This document shows positions 5,877 to 13,514 of a DNA stretch of 17,651 bases, one piece after another. The DNA is from Xanthobacteraceae bacterium (lineage in GTDB: Bacteria; Pseudomonadota; Alphaproteobacteria; Rhizobiales; Xanthobacteraceae). The position numbers and the translations under genes are program-made. The notes under the pieces were generated by a model. It was not told where the DNA came from and searched no databases. It saw only the letters and a program-made list of their open reading frames with translations. Where the stretch lies: NCBI GenBank assembly GCA_030044035.1, contig JASHWN010000563.1, forward strand, positions 1 to 17,651, in the 5' to 3' direction. Position 1 is the stretch's first letter. Each line of letters starts with the position of its first letter.

Positions 5877-8129
5877 TCAGTCGCCGCGCGAGGCCGGCGC
5901 CGCTTTCTGATCGGCCGCAGCGGCGAGCGTGTCGGCGGGCGGCGCGCCGGGCTTGCGCTCGATGCTGCCGAGAGTCGCGTGCGCCGGCTGCGCCGCGAGC
6001 GCATGGTCGGCCTCGTCGAGCAGGCGTTCGATACGCGTCAGAACTTGCGTCGCCTTGCGCGTCAGCAGCGCGGGATGTGATTCCTCGCCGCCCTGAGACG
6101 AACCCTCGGCAACTGGCGTCAGGTGTTGCGGCACCGGCAATCCGGGCAGCTGCCGCAATTCGACGCCCTGATGCGCATAGGTCATGATGTCGTGCCAAGT
6201 CATTGCCGGCAGCGTGCCGCCGGTCATGTGTTTGGTCTGCGTGAAGTCGTCGTTGCCCATCCACACCGCGCCGACGAAATTGCCGGTGTAGCCGACGAAC
6301 CAGCCGTCGCGCCAATCGTTAGTGGTGCCGGTCTTGCCGCAGGTCGGAATGCCATCGAGCTGCGCGCGTTTGCCGGTGCCGTTCTCGACCACCGAGTTCA
6401 TCATCTTGATCATCTCGACGGCGACTTCCGGGCTGATCACCTGTTGCGGCTTTTTGCCGTCGCGATCGAAGCGCCACACCAATTGTCCGGTGCCGGTGCG
6501 CACTTCAAGCGCGGCATGCGGGGCAACCGCTTTGCCCAGGTTGGGGAAGGTCGCGAATGCCACCGCGTGCTCGAGCGGGGTCACCGCGTCGGCGCCGATC
6601 GGCAGCGAGGGCGTGTCGGGCAGCGGCGTAACAATGCCGAAATTGCGCGCGGTCTGCACGATCTTGGCGCGGCCGAGCTTGGCGTTGCCGTCGCCGAGCG
6701 CGATCGAGAGCTTGACCGGAATGACGTTGATCGAGCGGGTGATGGCTTCGGTCAGCGTCACCGCGCCGGCGAAGCCGCCGGAATAATTGTGCGGGCACCA
6801 ATTGCCGATGCAGACCGGCGAGTCGACCACGACCGAGGTCGGCTTGAAACCATTGGCGAGCGCGGTGGCGTAGACGTACGGCTTGAACGAGGAGCCGGGC
6901 TGGCGCATCGCGTCGGCGGCGCGGTTGAACTGGCTCTCGTCGTAGTCGCGGCCGCCGACCATGGCGTGGACCGCGCCGTCGAGATCGGCGATCACGACCG
7001 CGCCTTGGCTCGCGCCCCACTCGCGACCGTGCTCGCGCAAATTGGTGTCGAGGACCTGGTCGGCATAGCGTTGCAGATCAATGTCGAGCGCGGTGCGCAC
7101 CACGAAGTAGCGGTCGGTGACGGATTTCGGGAAGCTGTCGACGAGGCGGCGCATCTCGTCGAAGGCCCAGTCGAGATAATAGTTCGGCGCGTCGTCCTCG
7201 CGGCGATCGATCGGGGTCGCCGGATGGCGCCGGGCGCCGTACACTTGGCCTTCCGTCATGAAGCCGGCGTCGACCAGATTGTCGAGCACGACATTGGCGC
7301 GGGCGCGCGCTGCCGGCAGATTGACCAGCGGCGAGAATTTGACCGGTGCCTTGAACATGCCGGCGAGCATGGCCGCTTCGGGCAGCGTCACGTCGCGCAC
7401 CGATTTGCCGAAATAATATTCGGCGGCGGCGTCGACGCCGAAGGCGCCGCCGCCGAGATAGGCGCGGTCGAGATAGAGCTTGAGAATCTCGTTCTTGGTC
7501 AGGTGCGCCTCAAGCCAGCTGGCGAGGAACGCTTCGTTGATCTTGCGCGTGTAGGTGCGCTCGTTGGAGAGGAATAGGTTCTTGGCGAGCTGCTGGGTGA
7601 GGGTAGAGCCGCCCTGCACGACGCCGCCGGCCTCCGCATTGGTGATCAGCGCCCGGAAGGTGCCGAGAAAATCGATGCCGAAATGCTCGTAGAAGCGGCG
7701 GTCCTCGGTCGCCAGCACCGCCTTGATCAAATGGTCCGGCATTTCATCGAGCGGCACCGAATCGTTGTGCTTGATGCCGCGGGTGCCGATCTTGTTGCCA
7801 TAACGGTCAAGGAAGCTGACGGCGAGGTCGGATTTCTTCAGCCAATCGCCCTCGGAGGTCTGGCGGTAAGCGGGCAGCGAGAGCGACAGCAGCAGCAAAA
7901 GCCCGCCCATGCCGAGCGTCGCGGCCTCCGACAGCGGTTCGACCACAATCCAGCGGCGCCAGCCGGCGACATGGAAACGGTCCATCGTCGCGGTGAAGCG
8001 CTCATAGCTTTCGCGCGCCCATTTGCCGCCCTGGAACACCGCGAAATCGATGCGGGAGTCGATATCGAGCAGCAGCCGCTTGAGTTTGGGCCGCCAGTTG
8101 TCGCCCGGATCGGGAAACATGTCGCTCAC
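5877..8129 (-). CDS. Class A penicillin-binding protein (PBP1A-type transglycosylase/transpeptidase)
   Basis: This 750-residue bifunctional enzyme polymerises lipid II and cross-links peptidoglycan at the cytoplasmic membrane. A cytoplasmic N-terminus of about 70 residues precedes one membrane segment (about 72-86). The GT51 domain spans about 105-290, with the catalytic motif ATEDRRFYEHFG (Glu142) and GGSTLTQQLAKNLFL (173-187). The transpeptidase domain spans about 370-660, with SSFK (nucleophile Ser413, Lys416), SIN (466-468) and KTGT (599-602). All key residues are present, so it should be active. The last 90 residues are Ala/Pro-rich and probably disordered. The GTG at 8127-8129 is preferred because GGAG lies nine bases before it; ATG 8118-8120 is three codons in but too far from that site. 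It is the first gene of the operon with DUF1214 and DUF1254. Several class A PBPs coexist in this clade, so no symbol is given. Confidence 0.95.
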   Translation of the reverse strand: MSDMFPDPGDNWRPKLKRLLLDIDSRIDFAVFQGGKWARESYERFTATMDRFHVAGWRRWIVVEPLSEAATLGMGGLLLLLSLSLPAYRQTSEGDWLKKSDLAVSFLDRYGNKIGTRGIKHNDSVPLDEMPDHLIKAVLATEDRRFYEHFGIDFLGTFRALITNAEAGGVVQGGSTLTQQLAKNLFLSNERTYTRKINEAFLASWLEAHLTKNEILKLYLDRAYLGGGAFGVDAAAEYYFGKSVRDVTLPEAAMLAGMFKAPVKFSPLVNLPAARARANVVLDNLVDAGFMTEGQVYGARRHPATPIDRREDDAPNYYLDWAFDEMRRLVDSFPKSVTDRYFVVRTALDIDLQRYADQVLDTNLREHGREWGASQGAVVIADLDGAVHAMVGGRDYDESQFNRAADAMRQPGSSFKPYVYATALANGFKPTSVVVDSPVCIGNWCPHNYSGGFAGAVTLTEAITRSINVIPVKLSIALGDGNAKLGRAKIVQTARNFGIVTPLPDTPSLPIGADAVTPLEHAVAFATFPNLGKAVAPHAALEVRTGTGQLVWRFDRDGKKPQQVISPEVAVEMIKMMNSVVENGTGKRAQLDGIPTCGKTGTTNDWRDGWFVGYTGNFVGAVWMGNDDFTQTKHMTGGTLPAMTWHDIMTYAHQGVELRQLPGLPVPQHLTPVAEGSSQGGEESHPALLTRKATQVLTRIERLLDEADHALAAQPAHATLGSIERKPGAPPADTLAAAADQKAAPASRGD

Positions 8130-8262
8130 GATTGCACGCTCCGGCTACGGGCTCCGCGTTCGGGCCTGCCTTTTAGCCGACAATGGCTGCTGCGACCAGG
8201 ATTTACGCCGCCGCGCGCGGCCGGCCAATATCTGAGCGCAATATGGTGAATGGAAATTGGGG

Positions 8263-8272
8263 GCAAATTTGG
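8263..8272. promoter_or_regulatory. AT-rich near-palindrome GCAAATTTGG, possible operator
   Basis: It contains the 8-base palindrome CAAATTTG, in the 218-base divergent region between the PBP gene (start 8129) and the YcgN-type gene (start 8348). It resembles, but is not identical to, the GCAAATTTTTGC sites at 228 and 17050. The rest of this region is GC-rich, and no clear -35/-10 pair was found. Weak candidate. Confidence 0.2.
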
Positions 8273-8347
8273 CTTAAGACGCGTTAGCATCACGGCTATT
8301 CCGCCGCACCTCACCCGCACGTAGATTGGCGCTTAGGCTGGAACAAG

Positions 8348-8857
8348 ATGGGAACCGACGACGATCAACGCGATGGCGCCGAAGACGTTCCGTTCTGGCG
8401 GCGCAAGTCGTTGGACCAGATGACGGATTCCGAATGGGAAAGCCTGTGCGATGGCTGCGGCAAGTGCTGCCTGAACAAGCTCGAGGAGGAGGGCACCGAC
8501 CGCACCTTCTACACCGATGTCGGCTGCCGGCTGCTGGATGGGCAAGCGTGCCGCTGCCGCGATTATGCCCATCGGCTAGAGAAGGTCGAAGACTGCGTGC
8601 GGCTGACGCCCGAAAGCCTGAAGACCATCACCTGGCTGCCACCGTCCTGCGCCTATGTGTTGCTTTCGGAGGGCAAGGATCTGTACTGGTGGCATCCCTT
8701 GGTATCCGGCGATCCGGAAACCGTACATACGGCCGGGGTGTCGGTGCGCGGTCGCGTGGGCGCCAGCGAAACGCAGGTGCCTGACGACATGCTGGAAGAT
8801 CATATCGTGAGCTGGCCGCTGCGGTTACCGAAGCGGGCGCGCGGTGCGCGCCGGTGA
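8348..8857 (+). CDS. YcgN-type (UPF0260/CxxCxxCC) cysteine-cluster protein
   Basis: This is a 169-residue soluble protein. The cluster CDGCGKCC (Cys34, 37, 40, 41) is followed by Cys60, Cys68, Cys70 (QACRCRDY), Cys83 and Cys101 (LPPSCAY), the cysteine spacing of the YcgN/UPF0260 family. The WPLRLPK near the C-terminus is another family landmark. The cysteines probably bind zinc or an iron-sulphur cluster; no reaction is established for the family. The length is normal. The ATG at 8348 has only a weak purine stretch upstream (about 8335-8344). It is divergent from the PBP operon, and its stop is four bases from the stop of the convergent unknown gene at 8862. Confidence 0.92.
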   Translation: MGTDDDQRDGAEDVPFWRRKSLDQMTDSEWESLCDGCGKCCLNKLEEEGTDRTFYTDVGCRLLDGQACRCRDYAHRLEKVEDCVRLTPESLKTITWLPPSCAYVLLSEGKDLYWWHPLVSGDPETVHTAGVSVRGRVGASETQVPDDMLEDHIVSWPLRLPKRARGARR

Positions 8858-8861
8858 GTGC

Positions 8862-9416
8862 CTAGCCGGGGAGACAGGCGGCCACCGCGATATAGAATCT
8901 AAGCAAGCGCAGCGAATCCTCGATCGCGGCGTTGCTGCGCGTAATGTGCTCGCGCTCCGCGAGTCGCCGGCGCATGGCGGCAAGCAGCTGCCGGTCCAGG
9001 GTCAGCGATGGGCTTCGGCTGCTTGGCCAAGACTGGGCGACAACGTCACCCAGAGATAGCGGAGGGGAATCGCCATCGGCGACAATCCGGGCTGCAAGCA
9101 CGCGTCGTTCCATCTCGACACGATTTCGAGCCGTCGTGAATGCAGTTCGTAGCGGTTCGCGGTGGCGCATCTCCACCGCGAGAATCTGCTGACGGAGTTC
9201 GACGAGGGCTTGGTCTGCTGTCGACTTCGCACTGCTGGTCGGTCGGATCGACGATTCGATGCCGAGGCGCGCATAAAGCGCGGCGCTGAAAGCGCTCACC
9301 AGCGCCACCGCGCGGGCGCTACGCTCATCGCACGAGCAACGCTGGCCCGTAATCTGCTTCAGTTTCGTCAACAAACCGGCGATTTCGTGCATTGCGCCGC
9401 AAGCCCCACACTTCAA
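8862..9416 (-). CDS. Hypothetical protein, helical, with cysteine pairs near the N-terminus
   Basis: This is a protein of up to 184 residues that I do not recognise. Read from the TTG at 9414-9416 it begins MKCGACGAMHEIAGLLTKLKQ, so a CxxC pair (residues 3 and 6) and a CSC pair (residues 27 and 29) could form a metal site. The ATG at 9390-9392 would remove the first pair and give 176 residues. Neither start has a strong ribosome binding site. The open frame continues 12 codons further upstream without an ATG, GTG or TTG start. The rest is helical and Arg/Ala/Leu-rich (LVELRQQILAVEMRHREPLRTAF, LLAAMRRRLAEREHITRSN), with coiled-coil character and no signal peptide. Base composition matches the neighbours. 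It may be a lineage-specific gene; a spurious frame is less likely given its length and the tight convergent packing. Confidence 0.55.
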   Translation of the reverse strand: MKCGACGAMHEIAGLLTKLKQITGQRCSCDERSARAVALVSAFSAALYARLGIESSIRPTSSAKSTADQALVELRQQILAVEMRHREPLRTAFTTARNRVEMERRVLAARIVADGDSPPLSLGDVVAQSWPSSRSPSLTLDRQLLAAMRRRLAEREHITRSNAAIEDSLRLLRFYIAVAACLPG

Positions 9417-9675
9417 CGCAACAATGTCCCGGCCGAATGCGCGGTTTCCTCACCAGTGGAATTCGCGTCGGTATGTTTAAGGAGGCGTATCGTACGGCGC
9501 CGACTCCGCGTAGCCGCGGCGGCCCGGCAGGCCCCAAACTCGCCGGACGGCGCCTTGCTTGCCCCCTCACAAATGGCGGCCAGCTTTGCGCGTGAGGCGG
9601 TTGCATTGCCGCGCCGCGCCGGCCAAGTGGAGGCAATTGCGCGCAAAAGCTATTGCTCGCCCTTAAGCCCAGTGG
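9417..9675. other. Intergenic region before the MFS exporter pair
   Basis: This 259-base region lies between the leftward unknown gene and the first exporter, so it should hold two divergent promoters. Short frames on both strands translate to Arg/Pro/Ala-rich shadow-like peptides. One has an ATG at 9474 (MFKEAYRTAP), but no ribosome binding site at the right distance. A small CCGCG-TAGC-CGCGG hairpin lies at 9506-9519 with no T-run. I find no regulator gene or recognisable operator beside the exporters. Confidence 0.4.
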
Positions 9676-11256
9676 ATGTTGTCAGCCGAAATGACCAACG
9701 ACGCGCCCTTCAGGAATGCTGCCGGCATCGCCGCCGATACTATTCGCGGACCGGCGCGCCCCGCGCGCGTACAGCTTGGCCGGGTGGAACCGGCCGAACC
9801 GGCTGAGTGGCCGCAGCCGGCGCCTGCCGCACCGCTCGATCACGCCACCGTCCGCGCCATCGTTGCCGGCATCATGCTTGCCATGTTCCTGTCGGCGCTG
9901 GAACAGACCATTGTCGCACCGGCGCTGCCGGCCATCGGCAAGAGCTTGGGCGATGTCGATGACCTGTCCTGGATCATCACCGCGTACTTGCTGGCGTTGA
10001 CGGCGACCACGCCACTGTTCGGCAAGCTGTCGGACATCTACGGTCGGCGCACCGTTCTTCTGCTCGCCATCGGCATTTTCATTCTCGGATCGATCGCTTG
10101 CGCGCTGGCGCCGAGCCTTTGGGCGCTTGTTTTCTCGCGCGGGCTGCAAGGCATCGGTGGCGGCGGCCTGTTGCCGATCGCCCAGACCATCATCGCCGAT
10201 CTGTTGTCGCCGCGCGAACGGCCGGTGGTGCAGGGCCGCACATCGATCATGTTCATGAGCGCCAGCATTTTGGGCCCGGTGCTCGGCGGCCTGCTGACGG
10301 ACCATCTGCACTGGTCGTTCATTTTCTGGATCAACGTGCCGCTTGGCGGTGTCGCTTTGATCATGACCGAGCGCGCGCTGCGCCGCCTGCCGCGCAACGA
10401 CCGGCCGCACCGCCTCGATGTGATCGGCGCAGTGCTCATGGTCGGAGCGGCGCTGGCGCTGATGCTGGCGCTAAGCCTAGGCGGCACGCATTATTCCTGG
10501 ACTTCAGCGCGCATGATTGGGCTGCTTGCCTGTTCCGCCGCGATGTGGATCTTGTTCGCGCTGCGGCTCCTCACCGCGCGCGAGCCCTTCATTCCGCTGG
10601 CGATCCTGCACGGGCGCGTCACCAGCGCCATGACCGTCGCGGCGTTCTTCTCGATCGGCACCGTGATCGGCCTCACGATCTACATGCCGCTATACTGCCA
10701 AACCGTGCTCGGCGTCTCGGCGAGCCTCTCCGGGCTGGCGCTGATCGCCTATATGGGCGGCGCCACGCTCGGCTCCTTGGTCTCGACCAGGTTCATCGTG
10801 CGCGTCAGGCACTATATGCGGGTGCCGCTCGGTGGGTTGGTGGTCGCGGTCGCTATGCTCAGCGTGCTGGCCGTCGATCCGGCCGAACATACGTTCGCCG
10901 AAGTGGTCGGCCTGCTGTTCGTGCTCGGCTGCGGGCTTGGCCCGATGTACCCGGTCAGCACCATCGTGATGCAGAACGTGGTGAAGCCGCATCAGCTTGG
11001 CACCGCGACCGGCACGCTGAACTTTTTCCGCACGCTCGGCGGCGCCATCGTCGTTGCCGTGTTTGGCGCCATCGTGCTGGGCGGCGCTGCCGAAGGCTCG
11101 GTGATGACGCTCGACAAGCTCGCCGGCGGGCACAGCGATTTAGGCCCGGCGTTTCACTGGGTGTTTATCGCCGCCGCGATTTGCCTCGGCATTTCGTTTT
11201 GCTGCTTGTTGGCGGTCGAGGAACGGCCGCTGCACGGCCCCGATGCGAGTGGCTGA
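9676..11256 (+). CDS. DHA2-type MFS multidrug exporter (first of pair)
   Basis: This 526-residue membrane protein is expected to have 14 helices and to export drugs or toxic compounds by proton antiport. A Pro/Ala-rich cytoplasmic N-terminus of about 57 residues precedes helix 1 (VRAIVAGIMLAMFLSALEQTIVAPALP, about 59-85, including the helix 1 motif LEQTIVAPALP). Motif A, GKLSDIYGRR, is at 116-125 between helices 2 and 3. The antiporter motif C, GPVLGG, is at 200-205 in helix 5. The C-terminus ends VEERPL. The ATG at 9676 and the ATG at 9691 both lack a clear ribosome binding site, so the exact start is uncertain. It lies 95 bases before a second exporter of the same type on the same strand. 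The substrate cannot be read from sequence. Confidence 0.93.
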   Translation: MLSAEMTNDAPFRNAAGIAADTIRGPARPARVQLGRVEPAEPAEWPQPAPAAPLDHATVRAIVAGIMLAMFLSALEQTIVAPALPAIGKSLGDVDDLSWIITAYLLALTATTPLFGKLSDIYGRRTVLLLAIGIFILGSIACALAPSLWALVFSRGLQGIGGGGLLPIAQTIIADLLSPRERPVVQGRTSIMFMSASILGPVLGGLLTDHLHWSFIFWINVPLGGVALIMTERALRRLPRNDRPHRLDVIGAVLMVGAALALMLALSLGGTHYSWTSARMIGLLACSAAMWILFALRLLTAREPFIPLAILHGRVTSAMTVAAFFSIGTVIGLTIYMPLYCQTVLGVSASLSGLALIAYMGGATLGSLVSTRFIVRVRHYMRVPLGGLVVAVAMLSVLAVDPAEHTFAEVVGLLFVLGCGLGPMYPVSTIVMQNVVKPHQLGTATGTLNFFRTLGGAIVVAVFGAIVLGGAAEGSVMTLDKLAGGHSDLGPAFHWVFIAAAICLGISFCCLLAVEERPLHGPDASG

Positions 11257-11298
11257 AACTGCCGCGGACTAGCATGTCTGCCCCGCGCCCGCTGGCTT

Positions 11299-11320
11299 GC
11301 GTCGGCGCAGCGTCGGCGCA
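11299..11320. repeat. Tandem 11-base direct repeat (GCGTCGGCGCA x2)
   Basis: Two perfect, adjacent copies of GCGTCGGCGCA occupy 11299-11309 and 11310-11320, in the 95-base gap between the two exporter genes. This is probably a replication-slippage product; no function is apparent. Confidence 0.6.
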
Positions 11321-11351
11321 AAGCTAGGCCAAAACCGCAAGGGGCGCGGGA

Positions 11352-12920
11352 GTGTCGGCCACAGCATCTTCAGAACGCGGCGTCGGACCACAACCGCAAA
11401 CGCAGGCCGCAGATGCGCGGACCATGCGGGACGCCCCGCCTCCGGCGACTGAGACCAAGCTCGGCCGGCGCGAGGTCGTCGGCATCATCGGCGGTCTGGC
11501 GCTGGCGATGTTTCTCGGCGCCCTCAATCAAACCGTCGTGGCGACGGCACTGCCGACCATCGGCCGCGCTTTCGACGACTTCGAAAATCTGTCCTGGGTC
11601 GTCATCGCCTACTTGCTGACGTCGACGCTGGTGGCGCCGCTCTATGGCAAGCTCAGCGACATTTACGGTCGCCGCGGCATGATGCTGGTGGCGCTCGGCG
11701 TGTTCGTGGCGGGCTCGGCGGCGAGCGCCGTCGCGCCCAATATGCTGATGCTGATCGTGGCGCGCGGCCTGCAAGGGCTCGGCGGCGGCGGCATCGTGCC
11801 GCTGACGCAGTCGATCATCGCCGACGCAGTGCCGCCGCGCGAGCGCGGCTATTACCAGGCCTATACGGGGTCGGTGTGGGTGATCGCCGGCGCCGGCGGT
11901 CCGGTACTCGGCGGCGTCATCGCCGACCATCTGCACTGGTCGTTGATCTTCTGGCTCAACGTGCCGCTCGGCATCGTCGCCGCGCTGCTGTCGCAGCGCC
12001 AGCTCAAGCGCCTGCCGCAGCACGAGCGGGCGCACAAGATCGACCTCACCGGGGCCGGATTGATGATGCTGTCGGCGTTGGCGCTGCTTTTGGCGCTGAC
12101 CTGGGGTGGCACGCGCTTTCCCTGGCTGTCGCAGCCGATCATCACGCTCGTCGTTGCCGCGGTGCTGCTCAGCGCGGCTTTTATCTGGTGGGTGCTGCAC
12201 GTCGCCGAGCCGTTCTTGCCGGTCGCGGTTCTCAACAATCCGGTGATGCGCGTCGGCACCGTCGCCACGGCGTGCACGCAGGGCGTCAATATCGGGCTCA
12301 CGATTTTCGTGCCGCTCTATTACGAGCTGGTGCACGGTCTGTCCGCCAGTGATTCCGGACTGGCGCTGATCCCGATCGTGATGATGACGACGCCCGGCTC
12401 GTTCCTGTCCGGCCGCGCCATGCTCCACCTCGACCGCTACAAATGGGTGCCGATCCTGTTGCTCAGCCTGGCGACGGCTGCGGTACTCTGGCTTGTCTTC
12501 GACCCGTTGATGCCGGTCTGGACGGTCGCGGTCGTCATGTGCCTGGTCGGCATGGGGACGGGCAGCTCGTATCCGGTCGTCACCGTCTCGATCCAGAATG
12601 CGGTGTCGCATCATCAGATCGGCGTCGCCATGGGCGCGATGAATTTTTTCCGTGCACTTGCCAGCGCCTTCGTCGTCGCGCTGATGGGCGCGATCATGCT
12701 GGCGCATCTCGGCGCCGCTCCGGAGCGCGGTGCCGCACCTACGGTCGTGACGGTGGCGCAGAACGCGACCATCGAGGTGCTCGCGCATATGTTCAGCTTT
12801 ATTTTTGCGCTGGCGGCCGGGTTCCTGCTCCTCGGCATTGCGGCGCTCGTCCTTATGGAGGAGCGGCCGCTGCGCACGACCATAAGGGCGGTGCCGGCAT
12901 CGCGCGAGCGCGAGCGATAG
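11352..12920 (+). CDS. DHA2-type MFS multidrug exporter (second of pair)
   Basis: This 522-residue protein is clearly related to its upstream neighbour. It has a hydrophilic N-terminus of about 40 residues, then helix 1 with LGALNQTVVATALPTIG (55-71), motif A GKLSDIYGRR (99-108), motif C GPVLGG (183-188) in helix 5, and the same ADHLHWSLIFWLNVPLG segment. The C-terminus ends MEERPL plus a basic tail. It has the features of a 14-helix drug:proton antiporter. The GTG at 11352 follows GCGGGA at close spacing; ATG 11424 would cut most of the tail and has no better site. The two paralogues differ substantially in sequence, so the duplication is old or the genes came together separately. Its stop codon directly abuts the remains of the convergent SMP-30-like gene. 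Confidence 0.93.
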   Translation: MSATASSERGVGPQPQTQAADARTMRDAPPPATETKLGRREVVGIIGGLALAMFLGALNQTVVATALPTIGRAFDDFENLSWVVIAYLLTSTLVAPLYGKLSDIYGRRGMMLVALGVFVAGSAASAVAPNMLMLIVARGLQGLGGGGIVPLTQSIIADAVPPRERGYYQAYTGSVWVIAGAGGPVLGGVIADHLHWSLIFWLNVPLGIVAALLSQRQLKRLPQHERAHKIDLTGAGLMMLSALALLLALTWGGTRFPWLSQPIITLVVAAVLLSAAFIWWVLHVAEPFLPVAVLNNPVMRVGTVATACTQGVNIGLTIFVPLYYELVHGLSASDSGLALIPIVMMTTPGSFLSGRAMLHLDRYKWVPILLLSLATAAVLWLVFDPLMPVWTVAVVMCLVGMGTGSSYPVVTVSIQNAVSHHQIGVAMGAMNFFRALASAFVVALMGAIMLAHLGAAPERGAAPTVVTVAQNATIEVLAHMFSFIFALAAGFLLLGIAALVLMEERPLRTTIRAVPASRERER

Positions 12921-13377
12921 TCAAAGCACACTACGGCAGTCCCAGGTGGCGATGATCAGCCGGCCCTCGCGGTCGAGCGTGAGCCCGTTCGAGCCGGTCA
13001 TAGGAGATTCCTCGAATTTCGGGGTCGCTCTTGTCCTTGCCGTTGGTCTGCATGAACCCGACGCGCCAGATGTCCTGGCCGGTATAGCCGCTGCGGTCGA
13101 GATACACCGACACTTTGTCATCGAGCGGATTCCACATGTAGATGACGTTGGCTGGGATATCGCTGAACAACAGATAGCCGGCCTCGCCGCGCGCACCCAA
13201 AGCGCGCCTTCGGTGAAACCGAAGCCCGTTTTCGCCAGTTCAAGCTTGGCGTCAGGCGCGATCAGCGCATCAAGAGCGATCGAGGCGCCGGACCGGCATG
13301 ACGCGCTCCCCTTGAGCGTGCGCCAGCCCGGTCAAAGCCATGATGCAGAACGCGGCAAGTATCGTCACGGTGCGCAT
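12921..13377 (-). pseudogene. Decayed exported SMP-30/gluconolactonase-like gene
   Basis: The gene starts with a clear signal peptide at ATG 13375-13377 (MRTVTILAAFCIMALTGLAHAQG) and then needs three frame changes. Near 13270-13280, VMPVRRLD meets a stop and the homology continues in another frame as LDALIAPDAKLELAKTGFGFTEGALWV. Near 13190 it shifts to GEAGYLLFSDIPANVIYMWNP, followed by GYTGQDIWRVGFMQTNGKDKSDPE. Near 13016 an apparent extra A in an AAA run shifts it to MTGSNGLTLDREGRLIIATWD. It then stops at 12921-12923. These blocks match the start of SMP-30/gluconolactonase-type six-bladed propellers, which usually run to about 300 residues or more; only about 150 remain. The missing 3' half and the direct junction with the exporter stop codon suggest a deletion as well as frameshifts. 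Sequencing error could explain one frameshift but hardly all of it. Confidence 0.8.
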
Positions 13378-13514
13378 GGATCCTCCCTCGGCCGGTATCG
13401 TTGATTTGCCTGAAGGCCTAACGGCTCGCGCGCTGCGACGAAAGGCCTGACGGCGGCGCTTTTCCGGCGCTCCGCGGCGACGTAAGCTTGCTGCAAAATC
13501 AGCGGGAGGGACAG

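Noticed and set aside
6123..7577. Long open frame (484 codons) on the plus strand opposite the penicillin-binding protein
   Set aside because: It is an antisense shadow of a GC-rich gene: the translation is His/Arg/Ala-rich with no domain pattern, while the minus-strand frame carries every PBP motif.
8274..8287. TTAA...TTAG pair upstream of the YcgN-type gene as a third CtrA box
   Set aside because: The spacing is six bases instead of seven, so it does not fit the CtrA pattern.
9162..9806. Plus-strand frame of 214 codons between the unknown gene and the first exporter
   Set aside because: It lies opposite the minus-strand gene and then overlaps the exporter start; the Arg-rich composition looks like a shadow.
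11370..12788. Long open frame (472 codons) on the minus strand opposite the second exporter
   Set aside because: The translation is dominated by Arg, His, Asp and Gln, typical of the strand opposite hydrophobic membrane-protein codons; no start signal is present.
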